DNA of 64,000 nt from Lyticum sinuosum (GTDB taxonomy: Bacteria; Pseudomonadota; Alphaproteobacteria; Rickettsiales; Midichloriaceae): assembly GCF_034471385.1 (NCBI RefSeq), contig NZ_JARGYU010000002.1, forward strand, positions 124,001 through 188,000, given 5' to 3'. The notes beneath the pieces are model-generated. The model worked only from the letters and a program-made list of their open reading frames with translations, did no database searches and had not been told where the DNA came from. Within the stretch, counting starts at the first letter, position 1. Each line of letters begins with the position of its first letter. The position numbers and the translations under genes were made by a program. Positions 36,842 to 46,314 of this stretch are shown in pieces.

Positions 36842-36915
36842 GTTCTCGTAGCTCAGTAGGATAGAGCAATGGATTCCTAATCTGTAGGTCACAGGTTCAA
36901 TTCCTGTCGAGAACA
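36842..36915 (+). tRNA. tRNA-Arg (anticodon CCT)
   Basis: A 74-base cloverleaf: acceptor GTTCTCG paired with CGAGAAC, D arm GCTC/GAGC, anticodon stem ATGGA/TCTGT (two G-T pairs) with loop TTCCTAA, anticodon CCT at 36876-36878, T loop TTCAATT. The discriminator A is followed by CAG, so the CCA end is not encoded and must be added. It reads AGG arginine codons. Confidence 0.93.
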
Positions 36916-36995
36916 CAGAATTTTTATTATCATTTATATTTATCTATATAGTATAAATATTTTTATATATTTTTACTAACTGATATTATATTTTG

Positions 36996-37026
36996 TTGTA
37001 AAGCAACTACAGTAAAATCTTATAAT
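36996..37026 (+). promoter_or_regulatory. promoter for the beta-barrel protein gene
   Basis: A perfect -10 TATAAT (37021-37026) lies 19 bases after TTGTAA (36996-37001), giving a 5' leader of about 105 bases. A second TATAAT at 37053-37058 has no -35 partner. The spacer is slightly long. Confidence 0.4.
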
Positions 37027-37140
37027 TTACATATAAATGTAATATTTACTTTTATAATACTATTTAAAAAGTCTATAATTATTTATAGGTCTTATAGATC
37101 GATTTTATCTATTTAATTATTTTTTCACATTTTTACACAT

Positions 37141-38007
37141 ATGAGTAAAAAAAATCTAAAAATTTTAGCAATTGCCGCAGTTGCATTTGCTACTTCAAAT
37201 CCAGCTTTTGCAGCTGTTGGTGATGCATGTAAAATGACTTTCAGTGCAGGTGGAGGATATGCTATGTCAGAAAAACAAGAATATAAATTTTCTCATAGTG
37301 CTGATACTATGGCAAAGATAGAAGCACAAAATACAGCTGCTATAACATTCAGTGATGTAATGTATACAGCTAATGGAGGCAATAAAGGGTATTTTGGAGA
37401 AATTGGAGTTGGTTATTATATTAATGATAATGTAAATCTTGGAGTTTCATTCGGATTTACTCCTAAATCTCTTGCAAAAAGCAAAACTCAATCAAAAGAT
37501 GGGTATGGATATTCAGAATTAAAGACTGTTTCTTATAATGGAATGTTAAGAGCGAAATATGATTTCATTATTTCAGATTCTTCTATTAGTCCGTTTATTG
37601 AAGGAGCAGCTGGTGTAGAACAAAATGAAGTTACATTAGAAAAATTTAACGTTGATCCTGCAAGCATCATTTCTAATGATACTAGAGCTGTTACATCTGA
37701 TAAAATTGTTAAATCTAGTACTTCTACTTATTCATTAGCTCAAAAAGATGCAAAAATGAAAAAGAAAACTTCTGCTCGTCTAGAATTAGGTGGTGGTGTT
37801 CAATATATAATGGGCAATACAAGATTAAGTGCTGCTTATATAGTTGGATATTCACAAGGAGCATCACAAAAAAGTGATGAACAATTTATATCATATCCAA
37901 AAATTTATGCTGCAGCTGGAACTGATAGTGCTTTGGCTATTAAGTCATTTAAAACTTCTGATACCTTTACACAAATGTTCAGAATTAAAATGGACTATGT
38001 GTTCTAA
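37141..38007 (+). CDS. outer-membrane beta-barrel surface protein
   Basis: A 288-residue outer-membrane protein. It has a signal peptide of about 24 residues ending NPAFA-AVG, then alternating polar/hydrophobic strands typical of an eight-stranded OmpA/Omp25-like barrel, for example GYFGEIGVGYYINDNVNLG and ARLELGGGVQYIMGNTRLS. The C-terminus FRIKMDYVF ends in Phe, the usual BAM recognition signal. It is richer in Gly, Ala and Ser and less AT-biased than its neighbours, as expected of an abundant protein. Surface loops near 150-200 are Ser/Thr/Lys-rich. It belongs to the general family of rickettsial surface antigens; its exact relatives cannot be named from sequence alone. Confidence 0.85.
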   Translation: MSKKNLKILAIAAVAFATSNPAFAAVGDACKMTFSAGGGYAMSEKQEYKFSHSADTMAKIEAQNTAAITFSDVMYTANGGNKGYFGEIGVGYYINDNVNLGVSFGFTPKSLAKSKTQSKDGYGYSELKTVSYNGMLRAKYDFIISDSSISPFIEGAAGVEQNEVTLEKFNVDPASIISNDTRAVTSDKIVKSSTSTYSLAQKDAKMKKKTSARLELGGGVQYIMGNTRLSAAYIVGYSQGASQKSDEQFISYPKIYAAAGTDSALAIKSFKTSDTFTQMFRIKMDYVF

Positions 38008-38314
38008 TTCTTTTTGAATTACAAAAAAAATTATATATGTTAGTTTACTAGCATATATAAAATTTATATACTTGATAACAAGTTTTTGATTATGGTTTTC
38101 GTATATTTTTTTAAATTCTCCCAGATAATTTAACAAATTTCAGATAAAAATAAGAAATATACACAAATTATGATATTAAAACTCATTTTGTTTAGTTTTT
38201 ATTTATTTTAGATAAAATAAAAAAACAAATAAAGAAATTAGTTCTTTAATCAATAAATATTGATTTTATATTCTATTTTATCTTATCCTATTTATATCCC
38301 ATTATTTTTTATAT
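38008..38314. other. 307-base convergent gap
   Basis: Between the convergent beta-barrel gene and folKP nothing is coded. It contains the terminator at 38031-38060 and an AT-only inverted repeat TTTATTTTA/TAAAATAAA at 38202-38221 without a T-run. Confidence 0.5.
38031..38060 (+). terminator. terminator after the beta-barrel protein gene
   Basis: A 13-bp stem with one G-T pair and a TTTA loop, formed by TTATATATGTTAG and CTAGCATATATAA, with an A-run before it and AATTTATA after it. It is among the longest hairpins found in the window and sits in a convergent gap, so it may act in both directions. Confidence 0.6.
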
Positions 38315-39619
38315 TTATTCGTTATATATCACAGATTGTGATATTAAAGCTTTCATATTATCTTTAACATTGTGAACACGTAAGAAATCTACTTTATTTT
38401 TTACTAACAAAGATATTGCTATCGTTTCAATATCTCTTTGATAGGCCTCTTTTTCATTAGAAAATGATTTTATATATGATTTTCTAGAATGACCTAACAT
38501 AATATCACATCCTAAATCTTTAAAATATTCAATATTTTTAATAATATCAATATTTTGAAGGTAATTTTTACCAAATCCTATCCCAGGATCAAATACCAAA
38601 TTTTTTATCTTAAAACCTAATTTTATTAATTTTTCTAGATATTTTTCACACCATTCTTTTAATTTATTCAAAATATTTATATTATATGAAATATTTCTCG
38701 CAGGAGGAATATCTAAAGAATGCATGAAACAGAATTTACATCCACTATCTGAAATAAATCTTAAACAATTATCATCAAGGTCGTTTTTAACATCATTAAT
38801 CATATAAATATTATATTTTTTAATTAAATCTATGATAATAGATGAATGAAATGTATCTATACTAATATTTATATTTTTTGATGAAAAATTTTCATTTATT
38901 TCTTTAAGAAATTCATTCAATTTAATATGTTCAAATTCTAGAGATTTTATAATAGCTGATGGTCTTGTAGATTGTGCTCCTATTTCAATTATACTTGCAC
39001 CATCTTCAATAAGATTTTGTAAGTGTGCTATTGCATCATTTAATTTATAAAATTTACCACCATCAGAAAAAGAATCTTGTGTGAGATTAATAATACCAAC
39101 TAATTTTGGATTGATTATATATGTATTTAAGAAAGATATTGGATATTCATTAATTTTCTGTCTTAATTCTATATTTAATAAGTCTAATAAGTCTTGTTTT
39201 CCCATTAAAGATAATAAATATTGAATGAAATCTCTATTTTTTATCTCAGGATGTGGAATAGTAATTATATTACTATTTATTATTAAATTATCATAAAATA
39301 GTATATCTAAATCTATAATTCTTGGAGAATATTTATAAATACTCTCTGTTCTACCCATTATTTTTTCTATATTCTTTAAATCAATCAGTAAATCCAAAGG
39401 AGTTTTTATTGTTTCTCCGCTAATTATCATATTTAAATATGATTTATCAGCATATTCTAGTGGCGTATTATCAGATAAAATTGCTTGTGTTTCTAAAACA
39501 ATTGATTTCTTGATATTAGTTAATAATTTACTTTCTATTAATAATAATATTGCTTCTTGTAAATTTCTTAAACGATTCCCAATATTTGATCCTAAACTAA
39601 TATAAACAGTATGAATCAT
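38315..39619 (-). CDS. folKP: bifunctional HPPK-dihydropteroate synthase
   Basis: A 434-residue fusion for two consecutive folate steps. The N-terminal ~150 residues are pyrophosphokinase (FolK): SLGSNIGNRLRNLQEAI, SPRIIDLDILFYDNLII and IPHPEIKNRDFIQYLL. The rest is dihydropteroate synthase (FolP): PKLVGIINLTQDSFSDGGKF, GASIIEIGAQSTRPSA, FDPGIGFGK, and LGHSRKSYI with the sulfonamide-site SRKS. The fusion order K-P is known in several alphaproteobacteria. It lies 16 bases after folB on the same strand, so aldolase, pyrophosphokinase and synthase act in sequence from one transcript. Confidence 0.95.
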   Translation of the reverse strand: MIHTVYISLGSNIGNRLRNLQEAILLLIESKLLTNIKKSIVLETQAILSDNTPLEYADKSYLNMIISGETIKTPLDLLIDLKNIEKIMGRTESIYKYSPRIIDLDILFYDNLIINSNIITIPHPEIKNRDFIQYLLSLMGKQDLLDLLNIELRQKINEYPISFLNTYIINPKLVGIINLTQDSFSDGGKFYKLNDAIAHLQNLIEDGASIIEIGAQSTRPSAIIKSLEFEHIKLNEFLKEINENFSSKNINISIDTFHSSIIIDLIKKYNIYMINDVKNDLDDNCLRFISDSGCKFCFMHSLDIPPARNISYNINILNKLKEWCEKYLEKLIKLGFKIKNLVFDPGIGFGKNYLQNIDIIKNIEYFKDLGCDIMLGHSRKSYIKSFSNEKEAYQRDIETIAISLLVKNKVDFLRVHNVKDNMKALISQSVIYNE

Positions 39620-39635
39620 TCTAAATCTAAATGTA

Positions 39636-40022
39636 TTAGTCTGATATTGATGATCTAGAATAAACTAATTTTATTCCACCTTTTGCGATAGAATTAATAA
39701 TAGGAGAATTTTTATGTATTTCAATAGATATTTTATTAATTAAATTTTTATGAATATCAGTATTTCTAATAATTTCTTCATATATAGATTTACCTAAATT
39801 TTCTATAAGGTTAAAAGATTTAGTTTCGCAAAAATCTCTAACTATTTTTGCTATTGAAGCATAGCAAACTGTATCCTCTAATCTATCTGTATCCGCTCCT
39901 AATAAAGAAATATCAAATGATAAATCTATATTGATAGATATCATTTGAGGATTCGATCTTTCTTCTTGAGTACATCCTATATATACTAAAACTCTCAAAT
40001 CTAGAATTGATATCTTTAACAT
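39636..40022 (-). CDS. folB: dihydroneopterin aldolase
   Basis: Cleaves dihydroneopterin to the hydroxymethyl pterin used by FolK. Its 128 residues are normal for the family. Visible motifs are LRVLVYIGCTQEERSNPQMI near the N-terminus (the equivalent of the family GVH..E.). The DTVCYASIAKIVRDF block follows, then FNLIENLGKSIYEEI with the catalytic-region ENL, and a final IEIHKNSPI in place of the usual VHKPxAP. The family pattern, length and position directly before folKP make the call secure. Confidence 0.92.
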   Translation of the reverse strand: MLKISILDLRVLVYIGCTQEERSNPQMISINIDLSFDISLLGADTDRLEDTVCYASIAKIVRDFCETKSFNLIENLGKSIYEEIIRNTDIHKNLINKISIEIHKNSPIINSIAKGGIKLVYSRSSISD

Positions 40023-40049
40023 ACTTTAAAGTTTTTTGCTATTTTTTAA

Positions 40050-40452
40050 TACTTAAAAATAAAAATATAAATAAGTAAAGTAAAGTAATTTATTCAAATA
40101 TTTATTCAAATAAACAAATAAAAATAAACTTTAAAAATATAAATTAATAAATATAAACTTTAAAATCAAATTTAAAAAAATATTCTATTTAAAAAGACTC
40201 CGTAGTACCATTTATATGTTCATCATATTTTTCAGAAAGCTCTTTATTTTTAATAAAAATATAAATAAGTAAAGTAATTTATTCAAATATTTATTCAAAT
40301 AAACAAATAAATATAGACTTTAAAAATATAAATTAATAAATAAATATTAACTTTAAAAATAAACTTTAAAATCAAATTTAAAAAAATATTCTATTTAAAA
40401 AGATTCCGTAGTACCATTTATATGTTCATCATATTTTTCAGAAAGCTCTTTA
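40050..40452. repeat. tandem duplication of the rpoA 3' end and downstream sequence
   Basis: About 200 bases are present twice in direct orientation, with a shift of 194 to 206 bases because of small indels. The right copy (about 40251-40452) includes the last 58 coding bases of rpoA. The left copy (about 40050-40246) carries the same 58 bases at 40189-40246, now non-coding, with one C/T difference seen at the junction AAGACTCCG versus AAGATTCCG. It fills the gap between folB and rpoA. Confidence 0.9.
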
Positions 40453-41438
40453 ATATTTTTAGGAGGCCATTGTGGTACATCCATACCAAAACGTAATCCC
40501 ATTTTGTTTAATACATCTTTTATTTCATTTAAAGATTTTTTCCCGAAATTTGGAGTATGAAGCATTTTGACTTCACTTTTAGTAACTAAATCTCCAATAT
40601 ATATTATATTTTCATTTTTGAGACAATTATGAGATCTAACTGATAATTCAAGATGAGAAACTTTAGTTAAAAGCTTTGGATCAAATGGAAGTTCATTTTT
40701 TTCTTTATTATTTTTTTCTGTAACTTCACAATCACCGACAAACATTTTGAATTGTTCTTGTAGAATACGTGCAGCGTAAGATAAAGCAATATCAGGTGTT
40801 ATAGTTCCATTTGTTTGAACTGTTAAATCTAAACTATCATAATTTGATTCTTTACCCACTTTTGCAACATCTACACTGTATGTACATGTTTTTACTGGTG
40901 AAAAAATGGCATCCATTAAAATATATCTACCAGAAGCAGAAACAGGAGAATTTACTGAAATACTACCTGCTTGTTTATAACCACTGCCTTTTAATATAAT
41001 AAGTGATAAATCTAACTCAGCATTTTTGTCAAGATGACATATAATATAATCTAAATCCGGTATTATGAGTATCTGATCATTATTATCTTTTCTAGGCATT
41101 TCATTTATCTCTTCTATTTGTAACATTCTTGCTGTGACAATTGCTGGACCTTTCATTTTTATCTTTGCCTTGATTCTATTTACACCACTTTTTAATCCCA
41201 CAGGCATACTTTTAAGATTCAGTATTATATCTAAAAAGTCTTCTTTTATTCCATGAATTGAAGAATATTCATGTTCTGCGTCATTAATTCTTACAGCAAC
41301 AACAGCTGCACCAGGAATTGAAGAAAGTAGTACCCTCCTCAATGCATTCCCTAATGTTGTACCAAAACCTCTTTCTAGTGGTTCTGTTCTAAATGTAACA
41401 CTATTGGGATTTTTTATTTCTGTTATATAGTATGCCAT
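40395..41438 (-). CDS. rpoA: RNA polymerase alpha subunit
   Basis: Assembly platform of RNA polymerase, 347 residues. The N-terminal domain shows FRTEPLERGFGTTLGNALRRVLLSSIPGAAV and HGIKEDFLDIILNLK. The C-terminal domain that contacts promoter UP elements and activators ends with LVTKSEVKMLHTPNFGKKSLNEIKDVLNKMGLRFGM and the short tail ELSEKYDEHINGTTESF. The gene is outside the usual rps-rpl operon, with no rpsK or rplQ beside it. The 3' end, coding for the last 18 residues, is duplicated downstream. Confidence 0.98.
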   Translation of the reverse strand: MAYYITEIKNPNSVTFRTEPLERGFGTTLGNALRRVLLSSIPGAAVVAVRINDAEHEYSSIHGIKEDFLDIILNLKSMPVGLKSGVNRIKAKIKMKGPAIVTARMLQIEEINEMPRKDNNDQILIIPDLDYIICHLDKNAELDLSLIILKGSGYKQAGSISVNSPVSASGRYILMDAIFSPVKTCTYSVDVAKVGKESNYDSLDLTVQTNGTITPDIALSYAARILQEQFKMFVGDCEVTEKNNKEKNELPFDPKLLTKVSHLELSVRSHNCLKNENIIYIGDLVTKSEVKMLHTPNFGKKSLNEIKDVLNKMGLRFGMDVPQWPPKNIKELSEKYDEHINGTTESF

Positions 41439-41650
41439 TAAGCAAATAAATCTATTTTATTATTAATAATAATCATATAAATGTAGAACTGCGCTATATT
41501 ATATATTTTTTATTTTATATATTCAATAACAAAATATTAAAAATTTTATATTATAAATTTTTATATATTATAAAAATACAAAATATAATTTATCTAAAAT
41601 TTATTATAATAGTATTATTATTGAATATTACATATTTAGTAGTTTATCAT

Positions 41651-42730
41651 TTATATATTATTATAGTTAGCAAGCATAGCCATTTGATTTTCTGTTATTA
41701 ATTTTTCTATAAATTGATCAATATCACCATCATTTATAACAGATTCTAAATTATAAGATGTTACATTTATACGATGATCAGTAACTCTATTTTGCGGATA
41801 ATTATATGTTCTTATTCTTTCTGATCTATCTCCACTGCCTACCATAATTCTTCTTGCTTCAGATCTTTCATCTTCTACAGATTGTCTTTGCATATCATAT
41901 ATTCTTGCACGTAATATTTTTAAAGCTTTGGCTTTATTCTTATGTTGTGATTTTTCATCTTGTTGGCATACTACAGTACCTGTAGGTATATGTGTTATAC
42001 GTACTGCACTATCTGTTGTATTTACATGTTGTCCTCCAGCTCCAGAAGATCGATAAACATCTATTTTAATTTCACTTTCTTTTATTTCTACTTCAAAATC
42101 TTCAGCTTCAGGAAGAATTGCTACTGTTGCAGTAGAAGTATGAATTCTTCCATTTGATTCAGTATCAGGTACTCTTTGCACTCTATGCACCCCAGATTCA
42201 AATTTTAAATGAGCATAAACAGATTCTCCATTGATTGATACTGATGCTTCCTTGCATCCATCTAATCCTGTATTTTGATATTCTAATATTTCAAATTTCC
42301 ATCTTTTTTTTTCTGAATATCTTTTATACATTCTAAATAAAACTGCGCAAAAAAGTGCAGCTTCCTCTCCACCAGTTCCACATCTTAATTCTAATATAAC
42401 ACCTTTATCATCTGCTTTATCTTTGGGTAACAAAAGATATCTTAGTTGTAAATCCAAATTTTTAACATCTTCCTTTAAAATTAAAAGCTCAGAGTTGAAC
42501 ATATCAACCATTTCTTTATCATCTTTTTGAGTATTCTCTAATATTTCATTTATTTCGCTTATTTCTTTATTTCTTTCAAGATATGCTTTTGCATATGGAA
42601 TAATATTTTCTATTTCTGATACATCTTTAGCATTCTGTTGATACTCATTTGATGAAGTAATTTCAAGCATTTTTTGATTTAATTCTTCATACTTTTTTAC
42701 AATTGCTTGAAGTTTTTCTATTAAGCTCAT
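41651..42730 (-). CDS. prfA: peptide chain release factor 1
   Basis: Releases nascent peptides at UAA and UAG. The hydrolytic GGQ is at residues 232-234 in SSGAGGQHVNTTDSAVRI. The codon-recognition loop region just before it (HRVQRVPDTESNGRIHTS) carries the PxT-type tripeptide in RVPDTES. The length of 359 is normal. The common neighbour prmC/hemK is not present. Together with a TGA-terminated small ORF downstream, nothing suggests altered stop-codon use. Confidence 0.97.
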   Translation of the reverse strand: MSLIEKLQAIVKKYEELNQKMLEITSSNEYQQNAKDVSEIENIIPYAKAYLERNKEISEINEILENTQKDDKEMVDMFNSELLILKEDVKNLDLQLRYLLLPKDKADDKGVILELRCGTGGEEAALFCAVLFRMYKRYSEKKRWKFEILEYQNTGLDGCKEASVSINGESVYAHLKFESGVHRVQRVPDTESNGRIHTSTATVAILPEAEDFEVEIKESEIKIDVYRSSGAGGQHVNTTDSAVRITHIPTGTVVCQQDEKSQHKNKAKALKILRARIYDMQRQSVEDERSEARRIMVGSGDRSERIRTYNYPQNRVTDHRINVTSYNLESVINDGDIDQFIEKLITENQMAMLANYNNI

Positions 42731-43408
42731 TTTTGTATATTTTAAATTTATATAAATGATCCGCGAATCTAAAAATTATAACGATAAAGTATGTTTTGTA
42801 TTAACCTATAATTTGGTTATTCTATTTATATTTAAAACAAAAAATAATTATTCTTTCAATCATCAGTTGATTTTATAACTAAAAGTTGCTATATATCAAC
42901 TACACTAATATTAAATAATCCAATTAATAAGTTAAATTCATAAAACATCTGCAATGTAATATATATTTAATATATATTTTACCTAATAAATAAGTATAAA
43001 GCTTTTCAAATTCTAAGATAAGATAACATTATCAAAATATTATAAAATATGTCAAACAATAATAAACAAGTATCGAATGTTTTTATGAATTTTTCGTATA
43101 TTTCTACTATAAATAATGAAGTAGATGAAGAAATAGATCTGAATTATCAAAATTGTCTTATTGATCAAGGAAATAAAGTTCCTCAATTTTTTTATAAAAA
43201 ACACAAAATTTGATAAAATATTTTAATATTAAGCTAAAATATACAAAAATCTGATATAAAAAAATATAATTTGTAAATATCAAATATATATTTTAAATAT
43301 AAAATATTATACTAATAAATCATATTAATAGTCAAATAATTAAATTAATGTATTAATTTTTAAAAAAATATTAAAATATAAATAAATTATATTTATTTTT
43401 AGTATTTT
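42731..43408. other. 678-base gap holding one small ORF
   Basis: The stretch between divergent prfA and the first large coiled-coil gene holds one plausible small ORF (43049-43213). Otherwise it is AT-rich with short inverted repeats such as TAACC/GGTTA near 42803-42820 and GATAACATTATC at 43023-43034, just upstream of that ORF. Confidence 0.5.
43049..43213 (+). CDS. 54-residue hypothetical protein
   Basis: Starts at ATG 43049 and ends with TGA 43211-43213. The product has 54 residues, begins MSNNNKQVSNVFMNFSY, has an acidic centre (NNEVDEEIDL) and a basic end (FFYKKHKI). It uses more mixed codons than the flanking sequence, which makes it a better candidate than the random AT-rich ORFs nearby. 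I recognise no family. It lies upstream of, and in line with, the two large coiled-coil genes and may belong with them. Confidence 0.35.
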   Translation: MSNNNKQVSNVFMNFSYISTINNEVDEEIDLNYQNCLIDQGNKVPQFFYKKHKI

Positions 43409-46201
43409 ATGAATAATAAGGAAATTCTAACAGAAGAAGATCAAAAAACAAAAAAACTAGAGGAAAAAAAACAACAAGAGGAAGAAAAACAAAAAATTGT
43501 AAAAGAAAAAAAACAAAAACAAGCTGAAGATAAGATTGCAAAAAAACAAGCTGAAGATAAAATTGCAAAAGAAAAAAAACAAGAAAAACAGAATAGAAAG
43601 AATAAAAAAGAAAAAAAACAAGCAACAGCTAATGAGATAATTGAGGAATTTAATAAATTACAAATTCCTAAAAAACCAAAGGATCCTAAAAAACCAGAAA
43701 AACTCAAGGATCCTAAAAAACCAGAAAAACTCAAGGATCCTAAAAAACCAGAAAAACTCAAGGATCCTAAAAAACCAAAAGCTATAACTAGTGTAAATCA
43801 AATAACAAAAGATGATATTAAAGAAATTAAAGATGAAAAATTTTTAGAAAAAATTGCTGATTTTATAGTAGAAGATAAACAAGATATAGAAAAAGCTTTA
43901 CAAGGTTATAAAAAAAATAAGAAAACAGCTATAAGTATCATTAAAGGTGCAATGGTTCATGTTCTTAAAGCTCCAGGTATATTAATTCTTTCTGTTGCGC
44001 ATTTTCTTGGTGGAATTGGATATTCTATTGCCGGAATGAAAGAGAAGTTCTTATCTCATAATTATGAGAAAGAAATAAAAAAAGTTAAAAATAATATTGC
44101 TAATGTTATTTTAGATAATTCAAAGGATATTACTCCTAATCCTATAAAAAAATATCAATTAGAAGAATTGCAAGCAAGTTTAGAAAAACTTGAACAAAAA
44201 TCAAAAAATTCTAAAGAAAAATCTAAAGAATTTAAGAAAATATCAGTCTCTCAGTTTACTGAATCTGCTAAAGTTCTGGTATTATTAATTCTTGATATGA
44301 CGACTGTTATTTTAGGTATAGTAATCAATATCGCAAATATGGTAGGTTTTGACAAAATCAAGAATAAACTTAGTAAATTTAAAGATAAAATCAAGAGTGT
44401 TTTCAGTAAAAAAAAGGAGATACAAAAGAATACTCAAGAACATGAAGATCCACATAAAAAAGAAGAAGAAAGAAATGAGAAGATAGCAAACATAGTAGAT
44501 AGCAGTCTAACAATATCGAGCAAATTATTGGAAGTATTAGGAAAAATATCTATAGTCCCGGAGCCAAATTTATATGCAATTACTGCAGGTGTTACTGTAG
44601 GTATTGTAGCTGGATCAACCATGGCTGCAATTTATAATCATACACAAGAAAAGTTAGCAAAAAAGACGTTAAAATCTTATGATAAATTAAATGAAGCTAT
44701 TTCTGAATATACTTCTAAAACAAATCCACAAGTACAAAATCTACAATCTGAAGAAGATAAAAAAGCTCAAAAAGAAAAAATTCAACAAGAAAAACAAGAT
44801 GTTATAAAAGAAAATGCTCCAAAAATACCAACTAAAATTATAAATACTTTTGAAATATATAAAGAAAATTTATCTAAAAGTAGTGAAATTTTAGAATTAA
44901 TTGAAAAAAATAAAAAATTAATTGGTGATATCAGTGCACAACAAAAGAGTAATGCAGAATTAAAAATTAAAACAGAAGAACAAAAAAATCGAAATGATGA
45001 TAAAGATAACAAAGAAAAATTAAATGATAACATAAATAAACAATTCAATAAGGAATCACAGGAGATAATTCAGAAAACAGTGAAAGGATTTGCTGAATTC
45101 AGTGAAAATTTAATGAAAATACAAGATTTACAAAAAGAATTAGACCATGAATTGAGTAAAGCTTATAAAATTCATGGAATTGAAAATCCTATTGATCCTA
45201 GAATTTTTGATAAATCTATTAGTAGTTTAAAAGAATATCAATATAATGGATTTGATCCAAAAAAAGAATTTAATATTGAAGAAAATATTACTGATATTCA
45301 AACTAGTATAGAAAATGGTCAAAAAATATTTTTTAATGAAAAATTAAATGAAATTAAAAAATTAGATGAAGAATTTGTAAAAATAGAAAATGGTAAAGAA
45401 TTTTCAGAAGAATCTTATCAAAATCATATTAATAATATAACAGAGAAAATAGAAAAAGATCTTAAAATAGAAGTAAAAACAGAGGCAGTAAATATACTTT
45501 ATGATGATCTTAATAAGATACTGAATAATCATGGATATCAATATAATAATTATAATCAAGGAATTGAAGCTCTAAGTCATAATCATAATGCACATACTGT
45601 AAATAACACAGTAACACCTCCACAAACAACATCACATGGAACAACTCAACCACAAGGACATAATTCTAATACACAACAAAATACACATTCACAACCCACT
45701 GTTAATTCTGCTAATCATAATACAGTCAAAGGTAATACAACTCATACTACGAACCCTGTTAAAACTAAGGGGTTTTTAGACTATATCAAGTCTGGATTAA
45801 ATTCTATTACAGATTTTATATTGTCTTTCAAATTATTTCCAGATGTTGATGGACATAAAAATCATGAAAGACATAATAACAAAAATGGTCATCCTACATC
45901 TTCATATTTAACAGATGTAAGTAAAAAGTTGAATTTAGTTCAGGAAATGAAAAATGATCTTAAGAAGGATGATCAACATAATAATGAACATCCTCAAAAC
46001 AAATCTTTCCAGCGTAGTAATAGTTTTTCTGAAGGAGTAAAAAATAATAAAATTAAGGAAATAATAAATAAACATGATGAGAAAGGTGGTGTTACAAAAT
46101 TAACGCAGTATTCTCAACAGCAAGATTTTTCAAAGAGTTTTGTTGAAAAAATAAAAGAACAAAAGATTAATGAGAGTAATCGGAGGAATTCTATTTCTTA
46201 A
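43409..46201 (+). CDS. large coiled-coil protein with hydrophobic segments, unknown function
   Basis: A 930-residue protein I cannot assign. Residues 1-75 are an almost pure Lys/Glu/Gln helix, then three perfect copies and a partial copy of the nonapeptide DPKKPEKLK (about 92-124). Three hydrophobic or amphipathic segments follow: AMVHVLKAPGILILSVAHFL (about 181-200), VLVLLILDMTTVILGIVINI (about 289-308) and AITAGVTVGIVAGSTMAAI (about 391-409). Then come long coiled coils (about 420-725), an Asn/His/Thr-rich linker (about 728-785), an amphipathic segment near 790-805 and a charged tail. There is no signal peptide. This layout is seen in secreted or membrane-inserting effectors of intracellular bacteria, which is only an inference. 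Confidence 0.8.
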   Translation: MNNKEILTEEDQKTKKLEEKKQQEEEKQKIVKEKKQKQAEDKIAKKQAEDKIAKEKKQEKQNRKNKKEKKQATANEIIEEFNKLQIPKKPKDPKKPEKLKDPKKPEKLKDPKKPEKLKDPKKPKAITSVNQITKDDIKEIKDEKFLEKIADFIVEDKQDIEKALQGYKKNKKTAISIIKGAMVHVLKAPGILILSVAHFLGGIGYSIAGMKEKFLSHNYEKEIKKVKNNIANVILDNSKDITPNPIKKYQLEELQASLEKLEQKSKNSKEKSKEFKKISVSQFTESAKVLVLLILDMTTVILGIVINIANMVGFDKIKNKLSKFKDKIKSVFSKKKEIQKNTQEHEDPHKKEEERNEKIANIVDSSLTISSKLLEVLGKISIVPEPNLYAITAGVTVGIVAGSTMAAIYNHTQEKLAKKTLKSYDKLNEAISEYTSKTNPQVQNLQSEEDKKAQKEKIQQEKQDVIKENAPKIPTKIINTFEIYKENLSKSSEILELIEKNKKLIGDISAQQKSNAELKIKTEEQKNRNDDKDNKEKLNDNINKQFNKESQEIIQKTVKGFAEFSENLMKIQDLQKELDHELSKAYKIHGIENPIDPRIFDKSISSLKEYQYNGFDPKKEFNIEENITDIQTSIENGQKIFFNEKLNEIKKLDEEFVKIENGKEFSEESYQNHINNITEKIEKDLKIEVKTEAVNILYDDLNKILNNHGYQYNNYNQGIEALSHNHNAHTVNNTVTPPQTTSHGTTQPQGHNSNTQQNTHSQPTVNSANHNTVKGNTTHTTNPVKTKGFLDYIKSGLNSITDFILSFKLFPDVDGHKNHERHNNKNGHPTSSYLTDVSKKLNLVQEMKNDLKKDDQHNNEHPQNKSFQRSNSFSEGVKNNKIKEIINKHDEKGGVTKLTQYSQQQDFSKSFVEKIKEQKINESNRRNSIS
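43681..43779. repeat. 27-base tandem repeat inside the 930-residue gene
   Basis: Three identical 27-base units starting at GGATCC of 43681, 43708 and 43735, then a partial fourth at 43762, encode DPKKPEKLK repeats. Perfect identity points to recent expansion. Confidence 0.9.
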
Positions 46202-46260
46202 TTCTATTCCCGGGGTATTAAAAGTAGAAAAATAAAAGATTAATCATTAATAAGAGTAAT
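46145..46260. repeat. probable decayed duplication of the 930-residue gene's 3' end
   Basis: The coding stretch 46145-46180 (GAAAAAATAAAAG ... GAGAGTAAT) resembles 46227-46260 past the stop (GAAAAATAAAAG ... AAGAGTAAT), with several differences and an indel. A following GGGG-containing block also partly matches. Less certain than the other tail duplications. Confidence 0.45.
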
Positions 46261-46292
46261 TCTCTGGGGAAGTAATAATATTTTTAATAAAA

Positions 46293-46314
46293 TTGCATAT
46301 TTAAGAATATGCAA
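46293..46314 (+). terminator. hairpin between the two large coiled-coil genes
   Basis: TTGCATATT and AATATGCAA form a perfect 9-bp stem with loop TAAG, 91 bases past the stop of the 930-residue gene. The tail TATAAGTATTTATAAATTTA is only moderately T-rich. Confidence 0.45.

Noticed and set aside
38202..38221. Terminator for folKP
   Set aside because: The TTTATTTTA/TAAAATAAA repeat has a two-base loop and no T-run in either direction, and such AT-only repeats are common here.
43211..43213. TGA recoded as Trp
   Set aside because: Trp in conserved motifs is coded TGG throughout, and prfA is present with normal features; no gene needs TGA read-through.
43407..43761. Two minus-strand ORFs rich in Phe and Leu
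   Set aside because: They are the complement of the Lys/Glu-rich repeat region of the 930-residue gene.
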